Under the pieces are notes generated by a model. It was not told the origin of the DNA. It saw only the letters and a list, made by a program, of their open reading frames with translations, and did no database searches. A stretch of DNA of 64,000 nucleotides, taken from Erwinia aphidicola. Its GTDB lineage: Bacteria; Pseudomonadota; Gammaproteobacteria; Enterobacterales; Enterobacteriaceae. This document shows positions 1 through 9,746 of the stretch, in pieces (the stretch's first letter is position 1; every line of letters starts with the position of its first letter). Made by a program: the position numbers and the translations under genes. The stretch lies in contig NZ_JAMKCQ010000001.1 of assembly GCF_024169515.1 (NCBI RefSeq), positions 3,968,001-4,032,000 on the forward strand. The letters are read 5' to 3'.

Positions 1-89
1 GTGAAATAGCTCAGGCTGAAGCCAACCAGCGTCAGCATAAACATCGTGACGATAAACAGCACCAGGCGGCGCAGCGTATAGATAATCAC
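1..89 (-). CDS. sapB: SapB, peptide ABC transporter permease (5' end only)
   Basis: Only the first 29 or so codons are inside the window; the gene runs off the left edge. The GTG start at 89-87 overlaps the sapA TGA by four bases (GTGA), so translation is probably coupled to sapA. The visible residues (IIYTLRRLVLF, then a hydrophobic run ending LVGFSLSYF) match the N-terminal membrane segment of SapB, an inner-membrane permease of the SapABCDF transporter. In E. coli SapBCDF has been linked to putrescine export, in Salmonella the system to antimicrobial peptide resistance. Identification rests on the short match plus position directly after sapA. Confidence 0.85.
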   Translation of the reverse strand, partial: MIIYTLRRLVLFIVTMFMLTLVGFSLSYF

Positions 90-1714
90 GGCGATTTCTC
101 CTCACCACTTTCGCGGTGGACACCCGCAAAGGAAGCATTACCAAACGGGCTCAGCACCAGGCCTTTAATATCGTGGCGGTAGGCCTGCAGGCGCAGCGAA
201 TAGGCCAGCGGCAGCACCGGAAGCTCCTGCGACAGCAGCGTCTGGGCCCGATCGTAATAGTCGATGCGGTTAGCAAGCTGCTGAGACAGCAGGGCCTTAT
301 GCAGCAGCTCATCAAACGCTGAATTACACCAGTGGGCAAAGTTGGTCTGTGAAGCGATGGCCGCGCAGCTCAGCAGCGGGCGAAAAAAACTGTCCGGATC
401 GTTACTGTCGGTTGCCCAGCCGGTCAGCGTCAGGTCGTGATTATTCTCCATCAGCCTGGCCTCCTGGAAGCGGCCTTCTACCTGCACGATGGTCACTTTA
501 ACGCCAATCTGCGCCAGATCGGCCTGAATCAGCTCGGCAGTTTTCAGCGGGCTGGGGTTCCAGGCCTGTGAGGCGGAAGGCACCCACAGATTAAGGTGCA
601 GGTTCTCAATTCCCAGCGCCTTCAGCTCTTCACGCGCTTTCTGCGGATTATAGGGCGTGACGCGCGCATCGGTATCATAGGCCCATGAGGCGCGCGGCAG
701 GATCGAGGCTGCGGTCTCGGCGGTGCCGTAATAGATCGACTCCATCAGCCGTTCATTGTTGATTGCCAGCGCCAGCGCCTGGCGCACCTGTGGGCGATCG
801 AGCGGTGCCTTGCGGGTATTAAACGCCAGATAGGCGATGTTCATGCCGGGGCGCAGGGTCAGGCGCAGGCGCGGGTCGTCACGCAGGATAGAGAGCTGGC
901 TGGCGGCAGGATAGGCCAGCACGTCGCACTCGCCGGTCAGCAGCTTGGACAAGCGCCCGGTGCCGCCCGCTGCCATATCAACCACCACCTGCGACATGCG
1001 CGGCTGGCCTTTCCAGTAAGCGTCATTGCGCTGCAGGCGAATATACTGCCCGCTGCGGTAATCATTCAGCATAAACGGACCGGTGCCCACGGGCTCGCGA
1101 TCGAGCTGTTCCTGGCGATCAATTTTGCTCAGCCGATCGGCATACTCGGCTGACAGCACCGGCGCGTAATGGGTGGCAAGGTGCCAGAGGAAGGACGCAT
1201 CCGGGCTGTTGAGGCGGATTTCTACCGTATCCTTATCCAGCTTCTTCACGCTCTGCACCGCATCGGAAAATTGCAGGCTGTCAAAGTAGGGGTAGCTGCC
1301 GCCGTTGACGTTGTGCCAGGGGTGCTTGCGGTTAAACACGCGCTCGAAGCTGAACACCACGTCATCCGCATTCATCGGGCGGCTGGGTTTGAACCATGCG
1401 GTGTGCTGGAAGGCGACGTTGTGGCGCAGGTGGAAGCGATAGGTGGCGCCGTTATCCAGCACTTCCCAGCTCTCTGCCAGCTCGGGGATCAGGCGATAGG
1501 TATAGGGATCGACGTCAAGCAGGCGGTCATACAGCTGGGCGGCGAGGGTATCTACCACCAGCCCGCCGCTGGCCATCTGCGGATTAAAGGTATTCATTAC
1601 GCCGTTAACGCAATACACGAAGCCGCTCTGGCGAATATCACCGGGCGTTGCAGACCAGACCGGAGCGCTTAGCACGCTCAGGCTCAGGAGCAGAGTGGAT
1701 ATTAGTTTGCGCAT
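86..1714 (-). CDS. sapA: SapA, periplasmic peptide-binding protein
   Basis: A 542-aa solute-binding protein of the OppA/DppA type (SBP_bac_5, ABC-transporter family 5). The N-terminus (MRKL, hydrophobic core, then APVWSA) is a Sec signal peptide of about 21 residues, so the protein acts in the periplasm. The start of the mature part (SGFVYCVNGVMNTFNPQ) and the PVGTGPF motif near residue 210 are typical of SapA, and the length is close to the E. coli protein. It is the first gene of sapABCDF and feeds peptide or other cationic ligands to SapBC. It is divergent from the small RNA gene at 1925, with about 210 bp between. It is a distant paralogue of mppA in this window. Confidence 0.95.
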   Translation of the reverse strand: MRKLISTLLLSLSVLSAPVWSATPGDIRQSGFVYCVNGVMNTFNPQMASGGLVVDTLAAQLYDRLLDVDPYTYRLIPELAESWEVLDNGATYRFHLRHNVAFQHTAWFKPSRPMNADDVVFSFERVFNRKHPWHNVNGGSYPYFDSLQFSDAVQSVKKLDKDTVEIRLNSPDASFLWHLATHYAPVLSAEYADRLSKIDRQEQLDREPVGTGPFMLNDYRSGQYIRLQRNDAYWKGQPRMSQVVVDMAAGGTGRLSKLLTGECDVLAYPAASQLSILRDDPRLRLTLRPGMNIAYLAFNTRKAPLDRPQVRQALALAINNERLMESIYYGTAETAASILPRASWAYDTDARVTPYNPQKAREELKALGIENLHLNLWVPSASQAWNPSPLKTAELIQADLAQIGVKVTIVQVEGRFQEARLMENNHDLTLTGWATDSNDPDSFFRPLLSCAAIASQTNFAHWCNSAFDELLHKALLSQQLANRIDYYDRAQTLLSQELPVLPLAYSLRLQAYRHDIKGLVLSPFGNASFAGVHRESGEEKSP

Positions 1715-1888
1715 AACTCTTCTGAAAATTCAGGCAATAAACACAGTGTACCGCACTCTCAGGCTGCACCCAAAGTTTGCTGCGCTGTGGCGGGATGATT
1801 CCGCGACTTTAATAAGCACATTAATGCAAGGGTGTTGAAAATACGCACAAAGTTGTTATGGAAATGAGAAAGATTCTCAACAAAATGC

Positions 1889-1922
1889 TTTACAAGCAAG
1901 ACTGAGAATGATTATTATTCCC
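1889..1922 (+). promoter_or_regulatory. ryhB promoter with Fur box
   Basis: A -35-like TTTACA (1889-1894) lies 18 bp before a -10-like TATTAT (1913-1918), which places the start near 1925. The stretch 1904-1922 matches the 19-bp Fur consensus at 14 positions and covers the -10, so iron-loaded Fur would block transcription. A second inverted repeat, GAGAA-3 bp-TTCTC (1866-1878), just upstream also resembles a Fur half-site pair. E. coli ryhB has the same arrangement of a Fur box over its promoter. Confidence 0.85.
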
Positions 1923-1924
1923 CT

Positions 1925-2014
1925 GCGCTTCACCGGTGGCTCTGCCGCTGAAGAGCACGACATTGCTCACATTGCTTCCAGTATTTTTAGCCCACCCTGC
2001 GTGGGTTTTTTTTT
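1925..2014 (+). ncRNA. ryhB: RyhB small regulatory RNA
   Basis: The region 1951-1990 carries the invariant RyhB core (CATTGCTCACATTGCTTCC at 1961-1979, then AGTATT and TAGCC), which is the part that pairs with iron-protein mRNAs such as sodB and sdh and binds Hfq. It is followed by a short GC hairpin and nine Ts. From the predicted start to the end of the T-run is 90 nt, the length of E. coli RyhB. The 5' part differs from E. coli, as is common outside the core. The RNA is made under iron starvation when Fur is released and lowers non-essential iron use. It sits between sapA and pspF rather than in the yhhX-yhhY gap known from E. coli. Confidence 0.93.
1991..2014 (+). terminator. ryhB rho-independent terminator
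   Basis: CCCAC (1991-1995) pairs with GTGGG (2001-2005) around a five-base loop and is followed by nine Ts. The short stem and long U-tail suit an Hfq-dependent small RNA. Confidence 0.88.
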
Positions 2015-2032
2015 GCCTGAAACCAGGGTCGG

Positions 2033-2192
2033 GCATGCCCGACCCCTGCGAGGGTGCGGTGCAATGCTGCAGGGGTGATGGCATGCCCGACCCCTACGAG
2101 GGTGCGGCGCAACACCGTGGTGCGACGGCATTCCCGACCCCTACGAGGGTGCGGCGTGATACCGTAGGGGCGACGGCATGCCTCGCCCGCCG
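2033..2192. repeat. Tandem repeat array, 47-48 bp units
   Basis: Three full units (2033-2080, 2081-2127, 2128-2175) and a partial fourth (2176-2192) are arranged head to tail. Each starts GCATGCCCGACCCC (or a one or two base variant) and continues CGAGGGTGCGG, ending GGGG(T/C)GATG or GACG. Adjacent units together can form GC-rich palindromes. The array fills the gap between the convergent ryhB and pspF. No ORF of interest lies in it. Confidence 0.85.
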
Positions 2193-2196
2193 TTAA

Positions 2197-3183
2197 TTAT
2201 GACGGATTCAAATCGTGTTTCTTCAGCATGGCGCGCAGCTGATGATAGGTCACGCCCAGCAGCCCGGCGGCGCGTTTCTGATTAAAGCGCGCCTGCGCAA
2301 GGCTTTTCTCCAGCAGCGCTTTCTCCTGTTCATGCTGCCAGCGGCGCAGATCCAGCGGCAGCGCGGGCAGGGCGTCCGCGGCGGGCTCCTCCAGCGGGAT
2401 AGGCGCAGTGCGCTCGAACGGGTTGATAATGATGTTGTCCAGCGGCTCTTCAATGCTGGCGTGGCGATAAACCGAGCGCTCCACCACGTTTTTCAGCTCG
2501 CGCACGTTGCCCGGCCAGCCGTAATCCAGCAGCCGCTGTTCGGCCGCCGGGGAAAAACCGGGAAACAGCGCCAGCCCCAGCTCGCGGCACATCTGAATGG
2601 CGAAGTGCTGCGCCATCACCAGAATATCGCTGCGCCTTTCGCGCAGCGGCGGAAGCTGCACCACATCGAACGCCAGGCGGTCGAGCAGGTCGGCACGGAA
2701 TCTCCCCTCCTGCGCCAGCTTCGGCAGGTCGTCATTGGTGGCGCACACCAGCCGCACGCTGACCTGCAGCGGCTGGCTGCCGCCGACGCGCTCCAGATGA
2801 CCATATTCAATCACCCTCAGCAGCTTCTCCTGCACCAGCATCGGCGCGGTTGCCAGCTCGTCGAGAAACAGCGTCCCGCCGTCAGCGCGTTCAAAGCGGC
2901 CAAGATGGCGTTTCTGCGCGCCGGTAAAAGCGCCGGCCTCATGGCCGAACAGCTCCGAATCCAGCAGGTTTTCATTCAGCGCGGCGCAGTTGAGCGAAAT
3001 AAACGGCCCCTGCCAGCGGTCGGATAAATAGTGCAGACGGCTGGCGATCAGCTCTTTGCCGGTGCCGCGCTCGCCAATGACCAGCACCGGCTTATTCAGC
3101 GGCGCGAGGCGGGAAACCTGCTCCAGCACTTCAAGAAAGTTGTTTGATTCACCGAGCAGGGTATCAGGATTTTCGCTCATCAT
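2197..3183 (-). CDS. pspF: PspF, sigma54-dependent activator of the psp operon
   Basis: AAA+ enhancer-binding protein without an N-terminal receiver. Walker A is GERGTGKE (about residue 38), the sigma54-contact loop GAFTGA follows about 45 residues later, then the Walker B region (TLFLDEL) and the R-finger region; a Fis-type helix-turn-helix forms the C-terminus (QKRAAGLLGVTYHQLRAML). I chose ATG at 3183, which has GGTG six bases upstream and is followed at once by a second ATG; a GTG at 3192 is possible. It is divergent from pspA, whose promoter it activates when PspA releases it under envelope stress. Confidence 0.95.
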   Translation of the reverse strand: MMSENPDTLLGESNNFLEVLEQVSRLAPLNKPVLVIGERGTGKELIASRLHYLSDRWQGPFISLNCAALNENLLDSELFGHEAGAFTGAQKRHLGRFERADGGTLFLDELATAPMLVQEKLLRVIEYGHLERVGGSQPLQVSVRLVCATNDDLPKLAQEGRFRADLLDRLAFDVVQLPPLRERRSDILVMAQHFAIQMCRELGLALFPGFSPAAEQRLLDYGWPGNVRELKNVVERSVYRHASIEEPLDNIIINPFERTAPIPLEEPAADALPALPLDLRRWQHEQEKALLEKSLAQARFNQKRAAGLLGVTYHQLRAMLKKHDLNPS

Positions 3184-3277
3184 TAATTTCACCAGGTGTT
3201 AGTGATAAAAACCACTTTAGCCGCTGTGGCCGCAGGTGTAAAGCCGCCCGGCCCAGTAAAATCAGCAACATAAAAAC

Positions 3278-3293
3278 TGGCACGCTATTTGAA
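3278..3293 (+). promoter_or_regulatory. Sigma54 promoter of pspA
   Basis: TGGCACG (3278-3284), four bases, then TTGAA (3289-3293). The GG and the following G are separated by ten bases, the fixed spacing of -24/-12 promoters. It lies about 60 bp before the pspA start and downstream of the space where PspF sites are expected; I could not define those sites by eye. Confidence 0.88.
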
Positions 3294-3354
3294 TAGTAAT
3301 AACTCACAGCGCAATATCATTTGTGCCGATAACTGACTGAAGAGGATTTCGATA

Positions 3355-4020
3355 ATGGGTATTTTTTCTCGCTTCGCCGACATCGTGAACGCCAACATTA
3401 ACTCGCTGCTGGAAAAAGCAGAAGATCCGCAGAAGCTGGTGCGCCTGATGATTCAGGAAATGGAAGATACGCTGGTGGAAGTGCGTTCCACTTCTGCCCG
3501 CGCGCTGGCTGAGAAAAAACAGCTGCTGCGCCGCATCGACCAGGCTGAAAGCCAGCAGGCGGAATGGCAGGAAAAAGCTGAACTGGCACTGCGCAAAGAG
3601 AAAGACGATCTGGCGCGCGCTGCGCTGATGGAAAAACAGAAGCTAACCGATTTGATTGCCACACTGCAGCAGGAAGCCACCCAGGTAGAAGAGAGCCTGG
3701 CGCGCATGAAAGGTGAGATTGGTGAGCTGGAAAGCAAACTGAGCGAAACCCGCGCTCGCCAGCAGGCATTGACGCTGCGCCATCAGGCGGCCTCTTCCTC
3801 ACGCGATGTGCGCCGTCAGCTGGACAGCGGTAAAATTGATGAAGCGATGGCGCGCTTTGAGTCGTTTGAGCGCCGCATCGATCATATGGAAGCAGAGGCC
3901 GAGAGCCACAGCTTCGGCAAGAAGAAAACGCTCGATCAGCAGTTTGCTGAACTGCAGGCCGATGACGAAATCAGCGAGCAGCTGGCCGCGCTGAAAGCAA
4001 AAATGAACCGCAGCGAATAA
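3355..4020 (+). CDS. pspA: PspA, phage shock protein A
   Basis: A 221-aa PspA/IM30 (ESCRT-III-like) protein, almost entirely helical and rich in Glu, Lys, Arg and Gln, with long coiled-coil stretches across residues 25-190. The N-terminal amphipathic helix ([19 protein letters not shown]) is the membrane sensor. PspA binds and inhibits PspF in unstressed cells; on membrane damage it moves to PspB/PspC and the membrane and forms oligomers that limit proton leakage. It is first in pspABCD under the sigma54 promoter at 3278. Length is one residue short of E. coli. Confidence 0.97.
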   Translation: MGIFSRFADIVNANINSLLEKAEDPQKLVRLMIQEMEDTLVEVRSTSARALAEKKQLLRRIDQAESQQAEWQEKAELALRKEKDDLARAALMEKQKLTDLIATLQQEATQVEESLARMKGEIGELESKLSETRARQQALTLRHQAASSSRDVRRQLDSGKIDEAMARFESFERRIDHMEAEAESHSFGKKKTLDQQFAELQADDEISEQLAALKAKMNRSE

Positions 4021-4076
4021 TGTAACGGGCCACGAAAGTGGCCGGATAACCTATGCTTAACCCGCAAGGAGAGTGA

Positions 4077-4304
4077 ATGAGCGCGTTATTTCTAGCCATC
4101 CCCCTGACGATCTTCGTGCTGTTCGTGGCACCGATCTGGCTCTGGCTGCACTACAGCAATCGTCGCAGCGGCAGCGCTGAGCTGTCGCAAAATGAACTGC
4201 AGCGCCTGCAGCAGTTGACCCAGGACGCCCGCAAAATGCGCGAGCGTATTCAGTCGCTGGAAGCGATTCTCGACGCTGAGCATCCGAACTGGAGGCAGCC
4301 ATGA
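4077..4304 (+). CDS. pspB: PspB, phage shock protein B
   Basis: A 75-aa protein with one N-terminal membrane helix (residues 4-25, ending WLWLHY) and a cytoplasmic coiled coil (about 35-68). It works with PspC to pass envelope-stress signals to PspA. A good ribosome site (AAGGAGAG) precedes the ATG, and its last four bases overlap the pspC start (ATGA), implying translational coupling. Confidence 0.95.
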   Translation: MSALFLAIPLTIFVLFVAPIWLWLHYSNRRSGSAELSQNELQRLQQLTQDARKMRERIQSLEAILDAEHPNWRQP

Positions 4305-4648
4305 GCAAGAACAAACTGTACCGCATTCCGCAGCAGGGTAAACTGAAAGGCGTCTGTGCCGGGATTGCCGACTACCTCGGTATTCCGGTGCTGCTGGTAC
4401 GCGTGATTGTGGTGCTGTCGATGTTCTGCGGGCTGTTTATCTTTACCCTGATTGCCTACTTCGCGCTGGCGGCGGTGCTCGACGAAATGCCGCTCAGCGT
4501 GCAGGGGCAGGATAAGCCGCTGAGCGCCCATCAGCTGCTCGATGAGCTGAGTGCAGAACTGAACGGCGGAGAGCAGCAGCTGCGTGAGGTTGAGCGTTAT
4601 GTCACCTCTGAAACCTTCAGCGTGCGCAGCCGCTTCCGTCAGCTGTAA
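4301..4648 (+). CDS. pspC: PspC, phage shock protein C
   Basis: A 115-aa protein with the PspC domain at the N-terminus (LYRIPQQGKLKGVCAGIADY at residues 6-25), a membrane helix at about 37-65, and a charged, helical C-terminal tail. PspC and PspB form the inner-membrane sensor that draws PspA away from PspF. It starts inside the end of pspB and lies 32 bp before pspD. Confidence 0.95.
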   Translation: MSKNKLYRIPQQGKLKGVCAGIADYLGIPVLLVRVIVVLSMFCGLFIFTLIAYFALAAVLDEMPLSVQGQDKPLSAHQLLDELSAELNGGEQQLREVERYVTSETFSVRSRFRQL

Positions 4649-4680
4649 TACGATTAACCGGTCTTTAACGGAGAAATACG

Positions 4681-4896
4681 ATGCGCCAATGGCAACGACA
4701 TGCCCCGGCCCTGAAAAAGGCCGGTAAGTTTATTCTGATTAATGCGGTCACCTATGGCCCGGCAGGCCTGAGCGGCTGGGCGGTCAAATCCGTGGCCCGC
4801 AGGCCGCTGAAAATCCTGCTGGCCTGGGCGCTGGAGCCGCTGGTGCGGCGCGTGATGAAGCGCGCGACCGCTCGCTGGGTCAAACCGACCCGTTAA
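4681..4896 (+). CDS. pspD: PspD, phage shock protein D
   Basis: A 71-aa basic protein, rich in Arg and Lys, with a hydrophobic middle part (about residues 17-40), matching PspD in size, place and sequence style (QWQRHAPALKKAGKF). It is a peripheral inner-membrane protein of the phage shock response whose exact role is not settled. It ends the core psp operon. No pspE rhodanese gene follows; ycjX comes next. Confidence 0.9.
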   Translation: MRQWQRHAPALKKAGKFILINAVTYGPAGLSGWAVKSVARRPLKILLAWALEPLVRRVMKRATARWVKPTR

Positions 4897-4965
4897 AGGA
4901 TTGTGCGGTGCTGGCCTGATGTTACGATAATGGAATAACTCGCAATAAGGATGGCAACCCCACAG

Positions 4966-6359
4966 ATGAAAAGACTGCAAAATGAATTACTTTCTCTGGT
5001 CAATCGCGGCGTGGATCGCCATCTGCGCCTTGCGGTTACCGGCCTGAGCCGCAGCGGAAAAACCGCTTTTATCACCTCTCTGGTTAATCAACTTCTCAAC
5101 GTTAACGCCGGTGCGCGCCTGCCGATGTTTTCCGCCGTGCGCGAACAGCGTCTGCTGGGCGTGAAGCGCGTGCCGCAGCGCGATCTCGGCATGCCGCGCT
5201 TCACCTACGATGAGGGGCTGGCGCAGCTGTATGGTACGCCGCCAAACTGGCCCACGCCGACGCGCGGAGTCAGTGAAATGCGTCTTGCGCTGCGCTATCG
5301 CTCGCGCGATTCCCTGCTGCGCCATTTTAAAGACGCTTCAACCCTGTACCTGGAGATTGTCGACTATCCCGGTGAATGGTTGCTCGACCTGCCGATGCTG
5401 GCGCAGGATTACCTGAGCTGGTCGCGTCAGATGACGGGCCTGCTGCAGGGCGACCGCGCAGCCTGGTCCCAGCGCTGGCAGCAGCTGTGCGTCGATCTCG
5501 ACCCGTTAGCGCCCGCCGATGAAAACCGTCTGGCAGAGATCGCCGCGGCCTGGACCGAATATCTGCAGCGCTGCAAGCAGGAGGGGCTGCACTTTATCCA
5601 ACCGGGGCGCTTTGTGCTGCCGGGTGAGATGGCGGGCGCCCCGGCACTGCAATTTTTCCCATGGCCGGCGGTGGACGAGGGCGGTGATACGCGCCTGATG
5701 CAGGCCGATGCCTCCACCAATATCGGCATGCTGCGCGCGCGCTACCAGTACTACTGTCAGCACGTGGTGAAGGACTTCTATAAGAATCACTTTCTGCGCT
5801 TCGATCGCCAGATCGTGCTGGTGGACTGCCTGCAACCGCTCAACAGCGGGCCGCAGGCGTTTAACGACATGCGCCTGGCGCTGACCCAGCTGATGCAGAG
5901 CTTCTCCTACGGGCAGCGCACGCTGTTTCGCCGCATGTTTTCCCCGGTGATCGACAAGCTGCTGTTCGCCGCCACCAAATCCGATCACGTCACCGCCGAC
6001 CAGCACGCCAATCTGGTCTCGCTGCTGCAACAGCTGGTACAGGATGCCTGGCAGAATGCTGCCTTTGAAGGCATCACCATGGACTGCGTGGGGCTGGCAT
6101 CGGTGCAGGCCACCCAGAGTGGGCGCGTCGATCATCAGGGCGAGAGCATCCCGGCACTGCGCGGTCATCGGCTGGCGGACAATGAGCCGCTGACGGTCTA
6201 TCCGGGTGAAGTGCCGCCGCGCCTGCCTGGCAACGCATTCTGGCAGCAGCAGGGGTTCCACTTTGAACAGTTCCGTCCGCAGGATCTGGATGTTGATCGT
6301 CCACTGCCGCACATCCGCATGGATGCGGCGCTGGAATTTTTACTGGGAGATAAACTGCG

Positions 6360-6363
<4 letters not shown>
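4966..6363 (+). CDS. ycjX: YcjX, DUF463 P-loop NTPase-like protein
   Basis: A 465-aa protein of the YcjX/DUF463 family. It has a Walker A (GLSRSGKT, about residue 27) and a DYPGEW segment near residue 133 that resembles a GTPase switch region. The family is co-regulated with psp genes by PspF in E. coli, but the molecular role is unknown. I start at the ATG giving MKRLQNEL, as in E. coli; the in-frame ATG at 4951 would add five residues, and neither start has a well-placed Shine-Dalgarno. The stop overlaps the ycjF start by four bases. Confidence 0.9.
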
Positions 6364-7415
<1,052 letters not shown>

Positions 7416-7511
7416 GCTCAGGATTACAGCGACTGTCAACTTTTCCTGACAGATTACTTCTGGACCTGCAAAGGATAGCGTATTATTTCGCAATCATTTA
7501 TCGGCTGCATC

Positions 7512-7569
7512 GGGCGAGGCATGCCTCGCCCCTACTAATGATGGCGTAGGGGCCAGGCATGCCTGGCCC
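7512..7569. repeat. Two intergenic palindromes (GTAGGGG family)
   Basis: GGGCGAGG-CATG-type perfect 20-bp palindrome at 7512-7531, followed by CTAC, and a second 20-bp perfect palindrome (7550-7569) preceded by GTAG. Both are centred on GCATGC. They fill the ycjF-tyrR gap, which is otherwise empty apart from the tyrR promoter, and belong to the dispersed family also seen at 36.5 and 46.8 kb. Confidence 0.85.
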
Positions 7570-7621
7570 GATAAGCTTGATAACGCGCGAATTGTTATGA
7601 TCACACTAAAGGTTAATACGC

Positions 7622-9187
7622 ATGCGTCTTGAAGTCTTTTGCCAGGACCGAATCGGTCTGACCCGCGAACTGCTGGATCTGCTGGTCGAGCGCAGCATCG
7701 ACCTGCGCGGCATCGAAATCGCCGCCATTGGCCGCATCTATCTGAATTTTTCCAGCGTCAGCTTCGATCAGTTCAGCCAGCTGATGGCAGAAATTCGCCG
7801 CATACCCGGCGTGACCGACGTGCGTACCGTCTCTTACCTGCCATCCGAACGTGAACATCGCGCTCTGAGTGCACTGCTGGTGGCGCTGCCGGAGCCGGTC
7901 TTTTCCATCGATCTGAAAGGTAAAGTTGAGCTGGCGAACCCGGCGGCGCAGACGCTGTTCGCACTGAATGAAGAGAAGATGCGTAACTACAGCGCCGGTT
8001 CGCTGATTAGCGGCTTCAACTTCCAGCGCTGGCTGGAGAGCGAGCGCATCGAGGCGCAGGCGCATCACGTGGTGCTGCAGGGGCGCGACTTCCTGATGGA
8101 GATCACCCCGATCCATGCTCAGGATGAAGAGGCGTGCTCCCCGAGTCCGGTTGGCGGCGTGGTGATGCTGAAGTCCACCGCGCGCATGGGCCAGCAGCTG
8201 CAGAACCTGGCGGTTAACGACGACAGCGAGTTTCAGCATATTGTCGCCGTCAGCAGCAAAATGCGTCAGGTTATCGACCAGGCGCGCAAGCTGGCGATGC
8301 TCGATGCGCCGCTGCTGATCGTCGGCGATACCGGCACCGGAAAGGATATGCTGGCGCGCGCCTGCCACCTGCGCAGCGCGCGCGGCAAAAAGCCGTTCCT
8401 CGCGCTGAACTGCGCTTCGCTGCCGGACGACGTGGCGGAAAGTGAACTGTTTGGTCACGCTGCCGGGGCTTACCCGAACGCGCTGCAAGGTAAAAAGGGC
8501 TTCTTCGAGCAGGCCAGCGGCGGCTCGGTGCTGCTGGATGAGATTGGTGAAATGTCGCCGCGCATGCAAACCAAGCTGCTGCGCTTCCTCAATGACGGCA
8601 CCTTCCGCCGCGTTGGGGAAGAGCATGAAGTGCATGTGGATGTGCGGGTGATCTGCGCGACGCAAAAAAACCTGATGGAAATGGTGCAGCGCGGCGAATT
8701 CCGCGAGGATCTGTTCTATCGCCTCAACGTGTTAACCCTTAATCTGCCGCCGCTGCGCGAGCGCCCGCAGGATATCCTGCCGCTGACCGAAATGTTTGTG
8801 GCGCGCTTTGCCGACGAGCAGGGGGTGGCAAGACCGAAACTCTCTGCCCAGCTCAATGCCTTCCTGACCCGCTACACCTGGCCTGGCAATGTGCGTCAGC
8901 TGAAGAACGCGCTCTATCGCGCATTAACTCAGCTGGAAGGTTACGAACTGCGCCCGCAGGATATCGTGCTGCCGGAATACGCGATGGAGCTGCCGCTGGG
9001 GGATGATGCGATTGAAGGATCGCTGGATGAGATCACCAGCCGCTTTGAACGTTCAGTGCTGACGCGCTTATATCTCTCCTATCCGAGCACGCGCAAGCTG
9101 GCGAAACGCCTCGGGGTTTCACATACGGCGATTGCCAATAAGCTGCGGGAATATGGCCTGAGCCAGAAGAAGAGCGAAGCGGAATAG
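7622..9187 (+). CDS. tyrR: TyrR, aromatic amino acid regulator
   Basis: A 521-aa regulator with an N-terminal ACT-type domain (MRLEVFCQDRIGLTRELLDL), a PAS domain (about 78-190), an AAA+ domain (GDTGTGKDM Walker A near 237; LFGHAAGAYPNAL in place of the GAFTGA loop) and a C-terminal helix-turn-helix (STRKLAKRLGVSHTAIANKL). The altered loop is also found in E. coli TyrR, which acts on sigma70 promoters of tyrosine, phenylalanine and tryptophan biosynthesis and transport genes as repressor or activator depending on the amino acid bound. It stands alone and ends at a hairpin shared with tpx. Confidence 0.96.
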   Translation: MRLEVFCQDRIGLTRELLDLLVERSIDLRGIEIAAIGRIYLNFSSVSFDQFSQLMAEIRRIPGVTDVRTVSYLPSEREHRALSALLVALPEPVFSIDLKGKVELANPAAQTLFALNEEKMRNYSAGSLISGFNFQRWLESERIEAQAHHVVLQGRDFLMEITPIHAQDEEACSPSPVGGVVMLKSTARMGQQLQNLAVNDDSEFQHIVAVSSKMRQVIDQARKLAMLDAPLLIVGDTGTGKDMLARACHLRSARGKKPFLALNCASLPDDVAESELFGHAAGAYPNALQGKKGFFEQASGGSVLLDEIGEMSPRMQTKLLRFLNDGTFRRVGEEHEVHVDVRVICATQKNLMEMVQRGEFREDLFYRLNVLTLNLPPLRERPQDILPLTEMFVARFADEQGVARPKLSAQLNAFLTRYTWPGNVRQLKNALYRALTQLEGYELRPQDIVLPEYAMELPLGDDAIEGSLDEITSRFERSVLTRLYLSYPSTRKLAKRLGVSHTAIANKLREYGLSQKKSEAE

Positions 9188-9207
9188 CGGGTTATTGTCG
9201 AATAAAC

Positions 9208-9234
9208 GGGCCGATCGAAAAAGAAGATCGGCCC
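9208..9234. terminator. Bidirectional hairpin between tyrR and tpx
   Basis: GGGCCGATC (9208-9216) pairs with GATCGGCCC (9226-9234), followed on the plus strand by CTACATTTTT. It sits between two convergent genes and can serve both. Its CCCCTAC border makes it a probable member of the intergenic palindrome family. Confidence 0.7.
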
Positions 9235-9242
9235 CTACATTT

Positions 9243-9746
9243 TTAATTGAGCGATGCCAGGGCGGCATCGTAATCCGGCTCGGTGGTGATTTCGTTCACC
9301 AGCTGGCTGTAAATAACGTTATCTTTTTCATCCAGCACCACAACGGCGCGCGCCGCCAGGCCTTTCAGCGGGCTATCGGCAATCGCCACGCCATAATCCT
9401 GCAGGAATTCGTTGCCGCGCAGCGTGGAGAGGGTCACCACGTTGCTCAGGCCATCGGAGCCGCAGAAGCGCGACTGGGCGAACGGCAGATCGGCTGAAAT
9501 GCATAACACCACGGCATTGTCGACTTCACCCGCCAGCTGGTTGAATTTACGCACCGAAGCGGCGCATACGCCGGTATCAATGCTCGGGAAGATATTCAGA
9601 ACTTTGCGCTTACCCGCGTAGTTTGACAGAGAAACTTCGGAAAGGTCTTTGGCCACCAGGGTAAACGGTTTTGCGCTCTGGCCCGGCGTTGGCAGCTGGC
9701 CGTCAACGGAAACCGGATTGCCCTGAAAGTGTACGGTCTGAGACAT
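9243..9746 (-). CDS. tpx: Tpx, lipid hydroperoxide peroxidase (thiol peroxidase)
   Basis: A 167-aa atypical 2-Cys peroxiredoxin. The peroxidatic cysteine is Cys61 in [12 protein letters not shown] and the resolving cysteine is Cys95 in QSRFC, the E. coli positions. It reduces organic and hydrogen peroxides using thioredoxin and is soluble. In E. coli it is periplasm-associated in some reports but has no signal peptide; none is visible here. It is convergent with tyrR and divergent from ycjG, as in E. coli. Confidence 0.97.
   Translation of the reverse strand: MSQTVHFQGNPVSVDGQLPTPGQSAKPFTLVAKDLSEVSLSNYAGKRKVLNIFPSIDTGVCAASVRKFNQLAGEVDNAVVLCISADLPFAQSRFCGSDGLSNVVTLSTLRGNEFLQDYGVAIADSPLKGLAARAVVVLDEKDNVIYSQLVNEITTEPDYDAALASLN

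Noticed and set aside
2033..2192. CRISPR-like array
   Set aside because: Units are contiguous near-identical copies with no unique spacers and no cas genes nearby.
1936..2196. 86-codon plus-strand ORF over ryhB and the repeat array
   Set aside because: It reads through the small RNA, its terminator and a tandem repeat; composition follows the repeat and there is no ribosome site.
7761..9187. Frameshift or mutation in TyrR because GAFTGA is missing
   Set aside because: E. coli TyrR also lacks the motif in the same way; it acts at sigma70 promoters.
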